Assembly (NCBI GenBank): GCA_015847255.1
Contig: JADLZK010008423.1
Coordinates: 119,723-183,722 of the forward strand
Direction: 5' to 3'
Length of the DNA stretch: 64,000 bases
Source of the DNA: Hyparrhenia diplandra
Lineage: Eukaryota; Streptophyta; Magnoliopsida; Poales; Poaceae
A model generated the notes under the pieces. That model saw only the letters and a list, made by a program, of their open reading frames with translations. It was not told the origin of the DNA and did not search any database. The translations under genes and the position numbers were made by a program. Positions within the stretch are counted from its first letter, which is position 1, and each line of letters begins with the position of its first letter. Below are positions 1 to 12,732 of the stretch, piece after piece.

Positions 1-1903
1 CTGGGCATTTGGAGGCTGTTTTGGATACCTGTAAAACACCGTGTCTAATTTTGCATTTTAGGTGATCTGTTGGAGATAGCCTAAAAGTAACTAAAATGTA
101 AAAGTCAGAGCATCCCAGCTTTTACTGATTAATTTTAGTCAAGTGACTAATTTTAGTCACTCTCAGTTTTGAGCTTTCTAATAATAATACACTTTTGATA
201 TGTATATCTAGAATTATGAGACTCGTAGAGGAGCCTGTTCGTTTCTGATAAAAAGTCCCGATGTTAATGCAGTCTGATTTTGAATCTAGTAATTTGCTTT
301 AATCTCGTTATTAGAAAGCTCGTGGCCATTTGGGCTCCCTCTGACGCTCTCATGAACGAGCCCAAATAATTTTGAGAGTTTTTTTTTTTTGAAGCGAAGT
401 TTTAAAAATTCCAAATACATGTCTTCCCGGTACAAAAAGAGAGTTTTCCATGTATACCCTTATAAAAGTTTGCTTGTGCTGTGTGCCCCCTCAAAAAAAA
501 TTTCTTTCCCCTCGTGTGCCCAACTGAACTTTCTTTTTTTCCACGCACTTTCATCCAAGAATCGGAGCTAACGTCTGTTAACTGCTATGGCAAAAGACTT
601 GAATGCCCCCTGGACACCCCTAGACTCATATGTAGTTCCTGGAAGCTGTTCTGGTGCCAATGGCTATTCTGTTGTTTTGGCGCTCAAAAGGAGAGAGGGC
701 AAGATGGATGGATTGATAAATGAACATTGATATCACAACAACTAAATATTAAGATATAAATAAAATGATAATTGTCACCAACACCACATATATAAATAAA
801 TAAAATGATAGTTGTCACCAACATCACAGCACTATGCCGACAATTGGAATCTGAATACTAGAAGCTAACATTTAGTCAACACAAGAGTGAAATCCAACAA
901 GAAACTGGAAACAGCGGGAACCTGCAGGTTGCATGAACACTAGCCGAACAAAACTCAAAAAGCCAAAGCAATATAATTGACATCACCAGAAGTTGCTCTC
1001 AATAGAGATCAGTACAGTACAAACTACAGGACATGAAAATTTTAATTTCTCTGAACACAATGTGATATACTGATATTTAACAAATCAAACAGAACTTGAT
1101 CACTGTCAGCAAGCAGCTGTTTCCAGGCCAATAACATCAATCCATCAGTATAAGAGACAACTTGGGTTAGTTGATTGTTTTGCAATGTTCAAGCAAAAGA
1201 TTAGACTTTCAGAAAAGTAAAACTTTACAAGTTTACAGAAACACAGCCTCCAGAAAGTTCACTATTGTCAAGAACAAAGTTACAGTCCCAAAATAAAAAA
1301 CACAAAAAGTTTTTTCCCTCCGACAATTATTTAAAAAATATATTAATATTTGTTCACTATTGTTGGAATCTAGTTTTTAACAAATTTATTTGGAGAACAA
1401 AACTAGGCTTCAGAGTAATAGGATATGAAATGAACATATATTCGACATTCTTTCTTCTTTTTGACCAGGTAAATCCAGCTTTATTTTAGAAAGCTTAAAG
1501 TCCCTTCACTGAATCGATGCCACAGCAGCCTGAATCCATAGCAGAGCCGCCGGAATCCGCCACCCGTGGCCGCCCCGCTGCCGTGGCCCGCAGCCGCGCG
1601 GCACCTCCGCCCGGCCCGCGTACGACGCGCGCCCCCGCCCGCGAACTGGTGCCCGCCGCGCGCAGAGCCCGCCCGCGAGCAGCGCCCGCCGCACGCAGAG
1701 CCCGCCCGCGAGCAGCGCCTGCTGCGCGCACCCCTCGCCCTCGCCGGCCCCGCTCGCGCAAGCCGCCGCCGCCGTCCGCCCGCACACAGGGTCGCATCTA
1801 GGGTTTCAGACACGGGAACAGGAGTGTTTCTGTCGGGGACGGAGCTGTCCGATTGATGCCACAGGTTCCCGACCTTTTTGTCCCCGACTGAAAAGGTGTA
1901 CCT
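1..1903. other. Upstream flank of the acetyltransferase gene
   Basis: No gene is supported here. Bases 1-1480 are AT-rich with several A or T runs and short ORFs without family resemblance. Bases about 1510-1850 turn sharply GC-rich, as is usual just upstream of grass genes, and are the likely promoter and 5' UTR of the gene starting at 1904. The long Arg/Ala/Pro ORFs on both strands of this block follow from composition and a 33-bp tandem repeat. Confidence 0.5.
1652..1730. repeat. 33-bp GC-rich tandem repeat (about 2.4 copies)
   Basis: Copy 1 is 1652-1684 and copy 2 is 1685-1717, differing at one position; a partial third copy follows. 33 is a multiple of three, so the repeat keeps long open frames on both strands and makes spurious ORFs. 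It sits in the putative 5' leader or promoter of the acetyltransferase gene. Confidence 0.85.
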
Positions 1904-2530
1904 ATGACGGCGGGGACAAAAGACGAGGAACTCCCGTCGTCTGCTATGACGGCGGCGGCGATACTCGAGCTGGACCCGTCGCACGATCGAGCCAGCCGCG
2001 TTATCGATGACATCGTGCGGCTAGAGCGGAGGATCTTCCCGAAGCACGAGTCGCTGGCGCGGTCCCTACACGACGAGCTCAAGCGGCGGAACTCCGGCCT
2101 GATCTACACGACGTCCGCCGCCGACGGCGAGGAGGTCATCGGGTACGCTATGTACACCTGCAACACCTCCCTGTGCGCCACCATCACCAAACTCGCCGGT
2201 GAGACACATACATGCTGGGATCCCTCTATTGGATTCTTCTCCCTGGGTAAAGTAAGGTTGCGTGGAATGACTGAATCCGTGGCCCAAAACTGCAAACTTT
2301 CGGTTGCAGTGAAGGAGAATTGCAGGCGGCAGGGCCACGGCGAGGCGCTGCTGGCGGCCGCAGTGGAGCGGTGCCGGCGGAGGAAGATCCAGCGGCTCTC
2401 CCTCCACGTCGACCCGACGAGGACTGCCGCCGTGGCGCTGTACCGGAAGGCCGGGTTCCAGGTCGACACCACCGTCGAGGGCTACTACGCACCGCACAGG
2501 GACGCCTACCGGATGTACTTGGATCTGTAG
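1904..2530 (+). CDS. GNAT-family N-acetyltransferase (N-alpha-acetyltransferase-like)
   Basis: Likely transfers an acetyl group from acetyl-CoA to a protein N-terminus or amine. Two exons, 1904-2198 and 2310-2530, separated by a 111-bp GT-AG intron, give a 171-residue protein. Splicing joins the core strand to the acetyl-CoA loop as KLAVKENCRRQGHG; the R-R-Q-G-H-G pyrophosphate-binding motif is at about residues 104-109. Downstream come HVDPTRTAAVALYRKAGF and a C-terminal YY plus DAYRM segment, as in NAA10/NAA50-type enzymes. The first ATG (1904) is used; an in-frame ATG at 1946 would drop 14 residues. The intron is a multiple of three and has no stop, so a retained-intron transcript would insert 37 residues just before the acetyl-CoA loop. 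The family is secure; the exact substrate class is not. Confidence 0.85.
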   Translation: MTAGTKDEELPSSAMTAAAILELDPSHDRASRVIDDIVRLERRIFPKHESLARSLHDELKRRNSGLIYTTSAADGEEVIGYAMYTCNTSLCATITKLAGETHTCWDPSIGFFSLGKVRLRGMTESVAQNCKLSVAVKENCRRQGHGEALLAAAVERCRRRKIQRLSLHVDPTRTAAVALYRKAGFQVDTTVEGYYAPHRDAYRMYLDL

Positions 2531-3325
2531 AATGGTGGAAGACGAGAACCAGTGCTTGATCGACCAGTGCTCCATTAGCGTGGAGCCATTAATGCTTCTC
2601 AAAATTGATACACTCTGTTTCTGTGAGTGAGAGTTTTTGTCGATGATTCCAAAAACTGTAGTAAGGATCTGCTAGACAGGTTCATAAGATCATGTTAATT
2701 TCCGCTGGATTCTGAAAATTCTGCTATAATATGGTTTCGGTAATCTGTTCTGGCTGTATGACAATTCAGATCAGAGATGCTGCCATATCAGTTTCTCAAG
2801 GTAACTCAGCAAGAATTTCGTGGATAATTTTGACCTTGTAACTAAGAGATGTTTACTGTATAGAGTAGCTGGCTAGTGTCACTGGCACACGAAGAGAAAA
2901 ACGAAAGGCCAATCTGATTCAACATTCAAGTACCCCTTGCAGGCAAACCTGATTTACAACACAAGAACAGGTCAACACTGTAAATGGGCAACTGTTTATA
3001 TGCGACCATTATAAGTGATCAAATGGATGTTTGTTTCAGAAATGGAGTGATCAACGTCTCACTTCTAACTTTTTGTTTGATTTGTATGCGACGATGACGA
3101 CGGGTTTGCTCAAGGAAGAAGAAATATCATCCACCATTGGCTCTTGTTGCATTAGTTAAAGAAAATCAGAATGTTGGGTGACTACAGTTTACAGATAGCC
3201 CTGTTCGTTTTGGCTTATCGGTAGTAGGTCGGTCGCCAGTATTTTTCTCTCACAAAGATCAGTAGCCCGGTAGGTAGCCATCGAGATTTTCTCAAAGACG
3301 TCAGTAGCCGGAACAAACCAGGGCT

Positions 3326-3449
3326 CAATTAGAAACGGATAGGGTAGACTAGAATACAGAAGTGGATTATCCACCTCATTTAGATATAGATTTTTCTTTA
3401 TCAATTAGAAACAGATAGGGTAGACTAGAATACAGAAGTGGATTATCCA
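3326..3449. repeat. 48-bp direct repeat, two copies 76 bp apart
   Basis: Bases 3326-3373 and 3402-3449 are near-identical (one difference) and separated by a 28-bp AT-rich spacer. No terminal structure or function is apparent. Confidence 0.85.
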
Positions 3450-3517
3450 TGGGTGAATCTTTAGCTCAGTTCGCACATATTACTAGAATTATGTGGATCT
3501 AGATAAACCAAAAGTCC

Positions 3518-3592
3518 ATTTTAGCTTCAAGTTTCTAATGTGGGACTCTCTGAAGTCGATGATTTTAGCTTCAAGTTTCTAATGTGGGACTC
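3518..3592. repeat. 31-bp direct repeat, period 44
   Basis: Bases 3518-3548 and 3562-3592 are direct copies. Together with the duplication just upstream this suggests local slippage or repair-associated copying. Confidence 0.75.
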
Positions 3593-4943
3593 ACTATTGC
3601 TCTGACTACACTAATCTGCACATCGATCGACTTCCATATTGAAGCATCTTAACAACACATTTAGTTAATTTCGCTATGATATGAACACGAATTTTAAATC
3701 CTAAGTCCTAACTTGTGACATGAGCCCATATACATCTATAGTCATTCTAATCTACACAATTTGGCAACATATTATAACAAGTTATTTCGAACTATTATTC
3801 CTAATCAAGTTTGCTAAAATTTTAAAGTGTGAATCAAGATTTTATTTCCTCAGTTTTTTTTATGTTGTGTCTAAATGTAAATCTAGCCACACTACTTTGT
3901 GTAAAGTACTAAGTTATTGTCATCTCCAATAAATTTTAATCAATTTTACATAAATCTAGCACACCATGTATATGTAGAGTACCACACCTATATGTGCAAG
4001 ATAGTAATAGAAACTAATAGAGTAATAGTTTAGCTCAAAGCACAGCTCTTCGGTTAGGTTAATCATTATCCAATGTGTATATATGGATAAGATTGGAGAG
4101 GGTGAGAAATACATAATAATAAATAAATTGATGATGGACAGCGTAGACAACAAGACAAGTACGAGTATGTCCACACACCAGGTAGTCCAAAACTGATCAA
4201 GACTTCATCTCATCACTGCTTGATGATTAGATGCTCGATCAAAAGCATACGACAAAACGTACCTCGCACCTTTCCAACACGACGACTCGGGCAGCTTGCC
4301 TACCAGATGTTTATCAGCTTAAATTGCTTTATGTGTTAATAATTCAGCTCTAAGTTAGATGCTTTGTGTTAATAATTCAGCTCTAAGTTTGACTTGTACA
4401 GTTTCTCCTGCAAGGACAAGCTTAATAACAAAATACGGAGCTCAAGTCAAATAGTTTAACTTGTTGGACATTTTTGGATAATTCTGATCCATTTATACCT
4501 TATGACTAATAGATCCTTGCTAATCAAGTACTCCGTACGAGGCTAGATTTATTACTTAAACTAGAACTAATTCCCAATTAGTATCCCAACTTTGCAGCAG
4601 AAATCTCCCAATGCCCAGAACTTTGCGTTGCTTAAACACTAATAATGGAAATATGAGATAGACACAAACAGCCCTGCCTCCATTTGGGGCAAGCACAGAG
4701 TTCTCTATTAAAACTGAGCCAAGTCAGATATGTACAGAGTGGATGCATATGATCAAGGGTGCATGCAGGCACTAAATATATATGTTTCTAAAGCACCAAC
4801 GGAAGGCTTGCGGTTCCAAATCAGTTCAGGCACTTCCAAAAGCTTTGAGTAAAGCATGAAAATGGAGAACATGGAGGGCATAAGATTAACTGGAACTGGG
4901 CACCAAGCACTGGCTGAAGGTCTTCAGAGACGAGGCGTCGCAG

Positions 4944-7417
4944 TCATTTTATGTGGGAATCATAAACAGTGAAGATGACGTCTGGGACAATCAGAGGCAG
5001 CTTGCTTATGTACATGAACAGCCGTCTGAGGTTCTCGCTTGACACTGTCTCCATGTCAACCACATCTTGGTCCTCGACATAGATCCACAAGTCACCAGGA
5101 CAGGTCTTCTTCAGGTTGTCACGGCAGAATGGGCAGGACTGCGATCTTGAACTCCTGTAAAAAGGCAATGTTATTGTCAAATTATGGTATCTGGATTCTG
5201 GAACATAAACAACACTCAATCTTAATGGTGATATAATACAATGAATACTGAAACAGCACATTCAGAGATCCAAATTATGCTGATTGAAAAAGTTATATTG
5301 GCCAAAAGAATACAGACAAACCACAAATATTATAGGAACACCTAGTACACAGGAACAATAAATCAGACATCCACCATCAGGGTTTGCTAACATATGAAGC
5401 TAATATGATCAGCAGGACCACATGTAGTTTAATGTGTTAAATTGTCAGCTGAAGTGAATAAATGAGTACTGTGACTTCATAGCCTACTAGCCTAGAACCA
5501 ATGGGCTGTAAACAGAGTACACAGTCTACATAGAAGATGAATGATTATGTGCATAGACTGGACCAAAAAGAAAATCAATACTTGATAGAGCACCACACTC
5601 AGGTTCCTCTTTGCACAAAGGAATGACAGAACATCAATAGTGCAGAACATAGTCAAAAAAACCAGGTGGCGAATCACCACAGTAAGCCTACTACTGTAGC
5701 TGACATGAATATCCAAATACCACCTTCCAATGATCACTTCATTTCTAGAATAAAGTAGACAATGTGGGAAACCATATAAATGAATGCATATCGTTTCAGA
5801 GAGCACTATGTTCTGTTGAACTATTGGCCATTCATAACAAAAGGTTTCATTAGAAGTATAAGCCCATATGCATGGAGGGGTTACATCTTGTTTCCAAGCA
5901 TAGAAGTAGCTGGGAAGAACAAGGAAGATAAGTTTAAGCTTCTATAGCCTTTGTTCTCAGCAGTTCATGTTTAGCACAATCTACCTTAACATGATACAGA
6001 TACGTGGAGGAACGATACACATAAGAACAAGGGTTGTAATCGATAATGATAACAAGAGCCCACCTAAGAAGTTTGCACTTCCATAGCAGCAAAAGTAGAG
6101 CGATTGAAATTTGAAAATATAACACTCAATGCAGTCACAGAAAACACATGGGCCGAAACTGAATCGTGCGCATACCAGTCCTGGTAACATCTGAGGCACA
6201 TAGCATGGGTGCAGTTGGGCAACACAACTTTGCTGTTCATCTCCATGCAAATCCCACACTCCTCTTCCCTCTCAACATCAATATCAGATAAGGAGCCACG
6301 TTCGTCGTCATCTTTCTTTCTGTACCTCTCCATGCACACGGCCTTCTGCTTCTTGTCCTCCACATCAGTGATCCCCATTTGCAATTGAAGTAAAGAAGGA
6401 AATATCACAGCTGCTCATGCCAAACATATAACAATATTCTGATCAGCAAAGATAACATAGTTAGGAAGAGTTGTAAGGACATCACACACTCTTACCATAG
6501 AATTCTTTGATACTTGCTTTCCTCTCATGAGTCGACATGGTTGTCGTGCCATCCACATAAACCTGAACAAATGAGCTACAGATTCAGGTTGGTACATCCA
6601 CAATGTGAGCACTGAACCAACAACCGTGCAGCAGAGCATATCACCGACCTTGTATATGAGGATTCTCAGCAGACCAAGCGCCCCGGCGAGGCTGCAGTCC
6701 GTCCACTGCACCAGGAAGAGGAATATATGAGCTGCGGGACTGTAGGACAGCCGCATCTGCAGGCACGCACCGTCATAGTCCCGGGGAAACTCGGAGGCCC
6801 TGCTCATCCAGATAAACAACTGGCATCACTTGGCAGATCACATGCACTCAGAGATGAGGCAACCCTCACCTAAAGACCACCCCTCCTGCACTCATCTCGT
6901 CCCCTTTTCCTCTTATATAAGCAGAAATGGATATATAATTCAGAACGCTGAATGAAACACATGGGAAACAGTTTTTTTTAACATTCCTCCTGATCCACTG
7001 CCGCTTCGCCGCTCGTGCGCGCACGGATAGCGCAATCAACAACAGGCACCGGACCAACCACCATGACGGATCTCAACCGGACGCTGGATTGATCAACCCA
7101 TCACCCTCCGTGGCCGCCGCATTGCGCAACCCCAGCAGCAGGCGGATGAGGAGTCGGCGACCCAGCCCCGGCGAAACCCCCAGGCAAGCACCCCCGCTCG
7201 ATCACGGAGACAAACAGAGAAACGAGAAGGACACGGGGTCCGTCGGTACTAGTGAATGAACTGGAGCAGAATCGACAGGGGATGTGATGTGAGGCGGCGC
7301 GGCGCCGGAAATCAGGACGGGGAGGCCTGCGGGCGAGGCGAGCTGGGCTTACAGGGTGTTGGCGTGCTGGATGTCAGCTTCGAGCACCTTGATGGAGTCC
7401 CTGTACGCCTTCCGCAT
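4944..7417 (-). CDS. AIRP2: AIRP2-type RING-HC E3 ubiquitin ligase
   Basis: Predicted cytosolic E3 ubiquitin ligase of the plant ABA-INSENSITIVE RING PROTEIN 2 family; the Arabidopsis member promotes ABA and drought responses. Five exons on the minus strand: 7353-7417, 6649-6799, 6496-6562, 6176-6410 and 4944-5154. All introns are GT-AG and phases agree, giving 729 nt and 242 residues, the usual family length. Visible blocks are an N-terminal start MRKAYRDSIKVLEADIQHAN, the segment around QMRLSYSPAAH, the YVDG...THERKASI segment, and a C3HC4 RING at residues 146-183 (C146, C149, C161, H163, C166, C169, C180, C183). The conserved tail GDLWIY...LPLI follows. The start at 7417 is fixed by the N-terminal similarity and lies in a GC-rich first exon. 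Nothing looks broken. Symbol by homology. Confidence 0.92.
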
Positions 7418-9335
7418 CCTCCGCCGCCACCCTTCTCATCCAAGTGCCGCGCGGTCACGGCAAACCCACCGCTCCCTCCTCGCCGCGACGAAGTGATCTC
7501 CCGAACCTGGCAGGCCGCCGGGGCCTTGCGATTGGGATGGGAAGGAAGGTGAGGAGAGGGGGTCGGGTCTGGGGTCTCGGGCGCGGCGCCGCGCGGTGGG
7601 GGTGGGGTGGGTGGCGTGGGGGGCAGGCAGCGGTGGTGGGCGTGGGCTCTGCTTTGAGGGAGGGAGGAGCGAGCGAGACGATGAGGGCCGAGCGCGAGTG
7701 TGCGTGCCGGGCGAGCAGGCAGGCAGGCAGACAGGGGGGAGCAGAGCGCGCCGCGTGTGCCCGCGGCGGGCGTGGCCGCGTTCGGGATGCGCGAGATCCC
7801 CGTGGGATTGGGCGCCTGCTTCCCTGCTGTGCCCCCTGCCATCTGCCGGCCCAGCTCTCGTTTTACCGGTGTCAGACTGTCAGGTGGTGGTAAAAAAAGG
7901 ATTCCGTGGAAAGCAGCCGTGCACCGGCCACGGACATCCGGAAGTCACCAGAGGGGGCAAGGCTGAGGCGGAATTCTACGCACCGAGTGCACGTTTTGGA
8001 ATAATTTTTCAGGAAATATCTTTTTTGGAACATGGTAATTTTACCAAAAACTCATAAAAAAAAGGTTATATATAAAAACCTACGTGCAACTATCTTTTTT
8101 TTTTTTTTTTTGAGAATTACAAAGCTACTACGGTACTTCCATCCTACGTATGGTAGTGTTCGACTGATGTTTTATGGTTGATAAACCGAGATGATAACAC
8201 AATGTATATCTAATTCAAAGACAAATAATGCTTTAGTTCTCTCTCAAGCATGTGCATAGAGAGAGCACGTCTTATATGGGGTATGAATAAAAATTGATTA
8301 CAATTTATACTACTATATATATTAGGAGAGAGTGAGTAAAAAGAAACTTGAGGAGTATTTCAGATTCATAAACTTCTATAGTCAATTTAGGGGTCCCGTC
8401 CTTTTATCTATGAGTTGTATAAAAATACATACAACGACGCAAACTGAGGATTATTTGTTATAGGAACACTTAATATATTTATAATACATAAAAAATATTA
8501 TTAGAGTAGCTGTGAATTTTTCATAATAAATCCATTTATAGATACAAATAAAGCTATTATTTGTTATAAAGTGGTTAAATTTAAGAAAGTTTAGCTTGGC
8601 CTCAATTTAGGATTACATTTTTTTTCCTGAAAGGATTACATTATTTTTGGACACGGGTGGTAGTATAAATTGTTGAGAAGGTCCTGGTCTTGGGTTTTGG
8701 TTGTCATACATAATCAAGCTGTGTCTGATGACATTATCTTATTGCTTGTATTGTGTTGCGCGTAGTAGGTATCCCTTGTTTTAAGTAGAGCTAGGCGGTA
8801 AAGAATATTTAATTTTTATGCATCTATTGATATGTTCAAATCTCATTGGCTAGGTTAATAGTCTCTCTCTCTCCTTTCCAAAATAAATGCATATCTCATT
8901 CCTCAAGGAGTAATAATATCAGCATTTGAATTCCAAATAAGTTAATTATGAAAGTATATTCTGTGTTCAATTTACCAATACTTCATAAATGTTATTATAT
9001 ACTTATGTATATATATTTTGTTAAATTTTTAAAAGAATAGTGTGTGTTGCAAGCATGTTTATAATAAGGTGAGTGTACCTACATGTAAACCATACAAACC
9101 AACATTGGGGAAGCGTATGGAGGAGGAGGAAGGGGGATTCATAAAAGTGTGATTAAGGGTGGACGGTTAAGCGTAAAATTACCTAATCCCTCTCGTTTCT
9201 AGATCAACATCCCATGGACAAATTAGAAGTTTGCATGGTTTATACGGAGATGTTGGTTTGTACTAGATATGTTTCCAAATAATAAGCGTATGTATTAATG
9301 TATTATACAATAATTAAAATGATACCAACTATACA
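7418..9335. other. AIRP2 upstream region and AT-rich spacer
   Basis: Bases 7418-7900 are GC-rich and form the likely promoter and 5' leader of the minus-strand RING ligase. ORFs on both strands there are low-complexity. From about 8040 the DNA is AT-rich with long T runs and no supported gene, ending at the Helitron boundary at 9336. Confidence 0.45.
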
Positions 9336-10428
9336 TCTATATACCCTACTAATGCACCAACTTGTCCCTCATTCAAATTCATTCAAATCCATCCAAATAA
9401 ACGACTGGGATTCCTCAACCTTCTCTCTCATTACTCATTACCGATTGAACGGTCGAGATCAAATGTATGGACATCCCTCTCCCACCCGCGCGTCACTCCG
9501 CGTCCTGGCTCCGGTGATCGCGCGCGGGGCCTCGGGCTTTCCAATTTCCATCTACCCGACACCCCTAATCCCCCACATGACTTTGTTCTCCTCCCACGCA
9601 ACTCTGACTTCTCTCCCGCTCTCCGCCGTCGTCATGGTCGCCCGCCGCCTCCTACCCCGCCCTGTCGTGGTTCTCCGTGCTCGTGCCTGGTCGTGGTTCT
9701 CGGCGCGCGTGGGACGAGCAGGGCGGCCGGCCGCCGTGGTAGGGTTGTGCGGGGCGGCGGCGACGGACGCTGACCAATAATGCGCCAGCGATCTCCCCCA
9801 CGGAGTATCATCAGGGCAGGCGATCAGGGCACTGGACTTCGGCCCCAGGCCACGCTGGACGCCGGCATCCAGGCAATGGTTGGTCGCAGATCCGAGCTGT
9901 GCGCAGATCCTCACCGGCAACGGTATGTAGGGATGGGGCTCACTCTCATGAACTCCCGGTGGCCAGTCCCATGGCCGCAGTAGGGACTGTGTGGATCTTG
10001 GGTGCAGATCCAGGTACGCCTGGATGGAAAATTTCTTTTTGTGTTTATATTTGTTTTGAATCCCAAATTTTTTACGGTTGGTTACTACCATAGTTACGTG
10101 AGCTGCTCCGGGAGAAATCATCCATCCATATCTTGATTCAGGTAGCTCTAGCCACTAGCTTTCATGTCTTCATCAAGTTTGTGGATATAGCTTGAAACCA
10201 AATTCAAAGCTTGTTTGCTCTTATAATAGTAATCGCCTTGATTAAATGAACTCTGACATTCTTTGATTAAGATCTTAATTGACCAGTTGGCAGTTACATT
10301 TGTGTGTGTCGGTGTACCTAATTTTTAACCAAAAGTAATCATGAGGTTATTATTACTTAATAGTTCATACACGCAATGCAATTCTGAAAAGAAGGTAGAT
10401 TAGACCTTTCTCTTCATGGCTTATTCAG

Positions 10429-10542
10429 CAGTGGTACAACCCAGAAGGTTAATTGGTGTGGATGCATTATCCAGGAACCTCATTCATCAGCCCGTGCACT
10501 TGGGTTTTTGCCAGAAGATGGTCCTGGTGTTTATATTGCTAG
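10429..10542 (+). pseudogene. Captured exon-like fragment, family not recognised
   Basis: An open frame between a plausible acceptor (...TTATTCAG) and donor (AG|GTGAGA) encodes a conserved-looking segment with NWCGCIIQEPHS and GFLPEDGPGVYIAR. It lies inside the Helitron and is not joined to a coherent reading frame downstream, so it is best read as one exon of a captured host gene. I could not place the family. Confidence 0.4.
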
Positions 10543-12339
10543 GTGAGATTTCCCTTACAAAGTTGTGTATGCAATGTTAAAAACATCTTTACTCAGTGAT
10601 GATAAACATTTCTTTGACTTAATATTTAAATCTGAAAGTGTTTATCTACTAAAAATTTGGATTTGTCAAATTTATTCTGATATCTACTTGTGTGTGACAT
10701 TAAAATTAGATAAAAACTGATTGATTTTAATTAATGTTTGAATTGGTTAGGGAATCGAAGATGGTGAATCTTTCTTAGAGTGAGGACCATCCATTTGAAT
10801 GCAAAGCCTTGTGTACCTGGAGTAGGACATTCAGTACTGGTTGACCAGCTTAGCTTTGAAACAGAAACTGCTACATGGCTGAGGAGAATAATAAAAGCAT
10901 TGCAATCAACTAAGGCGTGATATTTTTCATGTTTCGCTGCGACCTTTTCATGCTTTTCAAGGAGCTTAGAGGTAAGGACATTGGAGGTTCATGCTTTTGT
11001 TTCATATAAGCTAAATCCTGCATTATGCAGTCTTATGTTTCCCTGCAGGCTTTGCCTTTTGTATAGAATCTATTACTATATTTTGGTAGAAAAAGAAACA
11101 ACCAACCATTGGTCATTGCATCTTCCTCAGATTGGTTTTGCAAGTTGCTAGCTGATAAAAAGGGAAGACATGGCAACTCAGAAATCATAGCGCACTGCGT
11201 TAGGTGAGATAACAAACAACACCTTATTTGTTCCTTTGCAGTTATTTCACCCAAGATAACAGAGCTGAGATAAATTCAACAAAATCCTAAAATCTCATGT
11301 ATTTCCAGATTTTTCAAACATGCCAGACTAGCATACAGATTTATTGATTTTCTTGCTTGGAGGTTTTGAAGCAAAGTTGGTCGATCATCATACCATGATG
11401 TTCATCAGATCACAGTACATATAAGAACTGTGCTATAGACAAAAGCAATTTTCTGGGTACAAGAAAAACTATACTATATGAAGACTCTGGTGTTAAACAA
11501 AAAAATGTTGTGATACTCTGATTTAGTAAGCCGGCTGTTATGATACTTTCTTACCACTAAATTACTTATCTAGCCAAGGAAGTAGCATCATTCTTGTCTT
11601 TTATGGTTGACCTTTTCTCACTACCTTGTACTGTTCATCTTGCTTGCAGTTCTTGGTACCTTTTCTCACTACCTTGTACTGTTTTTTTTTTTTTTTTTTT
11701 TGACGGAAAACTACCTTGTACTGTTGATCTTTATTCTTGGTATCACTGATTATCAGAGTACAATGTACATGAGTTCTTTAAGGTGAGAATGAAGTCTTGG
11801 CTCCAAAAACATTAGCTCTTGGAATTTGTGATTTTGCTTGGTCAGATTGTCATTTGAGATATTCAATCAGTTGTATGTTTCTTCTCTAGGTTGTTCTTAC
11901 GACTTATTCTTGCAAAGCTCTGTGCAGATATGGAACTGTCCTTGAGAAAGAGGTGTTTTGATCCTACTTCCTTATTTGTTATTATGAGGAGAGAGGTTCG
12001 GTGACCATACGGGTACTACAGCAATTAATTTTGTTTTCGAGATGAGTGCAATAAGTAATTCAGGTTAGTAGAGTGTATGCAAATATTTCATTCTGATTTG
12101 ATTCAGTTTGCACTAAAAAGCCTTCATTTTCAATTTTGAACTTTTCAGACGTATTGTTTTTCATGTGTAATAGTTAACCAATAAATTTGTGCTGGAAACA
12201 CATGGTAAAGACAATGAAGAGCAGTAGGATTGCTAGATTTGGTCTTGCTGGTGCTGAGCCAAAAAGGTATCTTTTTTTGGTTTATTCACTGATTTGAAAG
12301 GAAACAAACTTAGCACTTGTTATGCCAGCAGTGGGTACC

Positions 12340-12486
12340 ATGCAAAACAAGATCTCGCGAAGATTGTTCTTGGAAGACTACTCTCTCAGGAAGAGTATAT
12401 ACCAAATGCTTATGGACAGTGCTTGTAATAAACTGCTCAATGAATTGCGGGAATTCCTTGGTGGCACTTGTACCTGTCTTGATTAG
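12340..12486 (+). pseudogene. Captured fragment resembling a SEC14/CRAL-TRIO domain end
   Basis: A 48-codon frame ends with KLLNELREFLGGTCTC. The EFLGGTCTC block matches the end of the SEC14-like lipid-transfer domain in plant SFH phosphatidylinositol transfer proteins. A stop follows directly and the rest of the domain is missing or out of frame, so this is a broken exon near the 3' end of the Helitron. The assignment rests on one short motif. Confidence 0.45.
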
Positions 12487-12732
12487 GCTAAGGGACCGAG
12501 GCACCTGTCTTGCCGGATGCCACTGTGTGTTAGCACGGGGAGAATTTAGCAAATAATAAGTTAGTGGTTGAGGCTTGAGGCGAGATATGACTTATTATGC
12601 CTTGTTATGCTTTCTGCATTATGTATATGGTCATATACAATTGTGTGTATGGGAAAAATATTGTTGTTTGGTTATTTAATGTATATTTTTTAAATAATAA
12701 AACCGTGGCGTTAAGCACGGGCATTATACTAG

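Larger units (their letters stand above)
2531..4943. other. Convergent intergenic region, no gene seen
   Basis: This AT-rich interval lies between the 3' ends of the acetyltransferase gene (+) and the RING ligase gene (-) and should contain both 3' UTRs. It holds two direct duplications (3326-3449 and 3518-3592). ORFs are short, AT-biased and unrecognised. Confidence 0.5.
9336..12732 (+). mobile_element. Non-autonomous Helitron with captured gene fragments
   Basis: The element has the Helitron signature: a 5' TC (9336-9337, TCTATATACCC...) preceded by A at 9335, and a 3' CTAG (12729-12732) followed by T, matching insertion between A and T without duplication. A 3' hairpin, CCGTG (12703-12707) / CACGG (12716-12720) with an 8-nt loop, sits just before the terminal GCATTATACTAG. 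At about 3.4 kb it has no recognisable Rep/helicase and depends on an autonomous partner. The interior holds GC-rich leader-like sequence (about 9480-9780) and several exon-like pieces with splice-like borders on the plus strand, including a SEC14-like piece, as expected for exon capture. Boundaries follow from the end signatures; an empty-site comparison would confirm them. Confidence 0.75.

Noticed and set aside
1481..2082. Long Arg/Ala-rich ORFs on both strands upstream of the acetyltransferase
   Set aside because: They arise from a GC-rich 33-bp tandem repeat whose length is a multiple of three; no domain, and they overlap the real gene in other frames.
7256..8057. Several 90-176 codon ORFs around the AIRP2 first exon
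   Set aside because: GC-rich promoter and leader of AIRP2; frames are low-complexity, overlapping on both strands, and conflict with the conserved exon at 7353-7417.
9298..10121. ORFs of 160-189 codons at the Helitron 5' end
   Set aside because: They straddle the predicted Helitron boundary or lie in GC-rich leader-like sequence, with no family resemblance.
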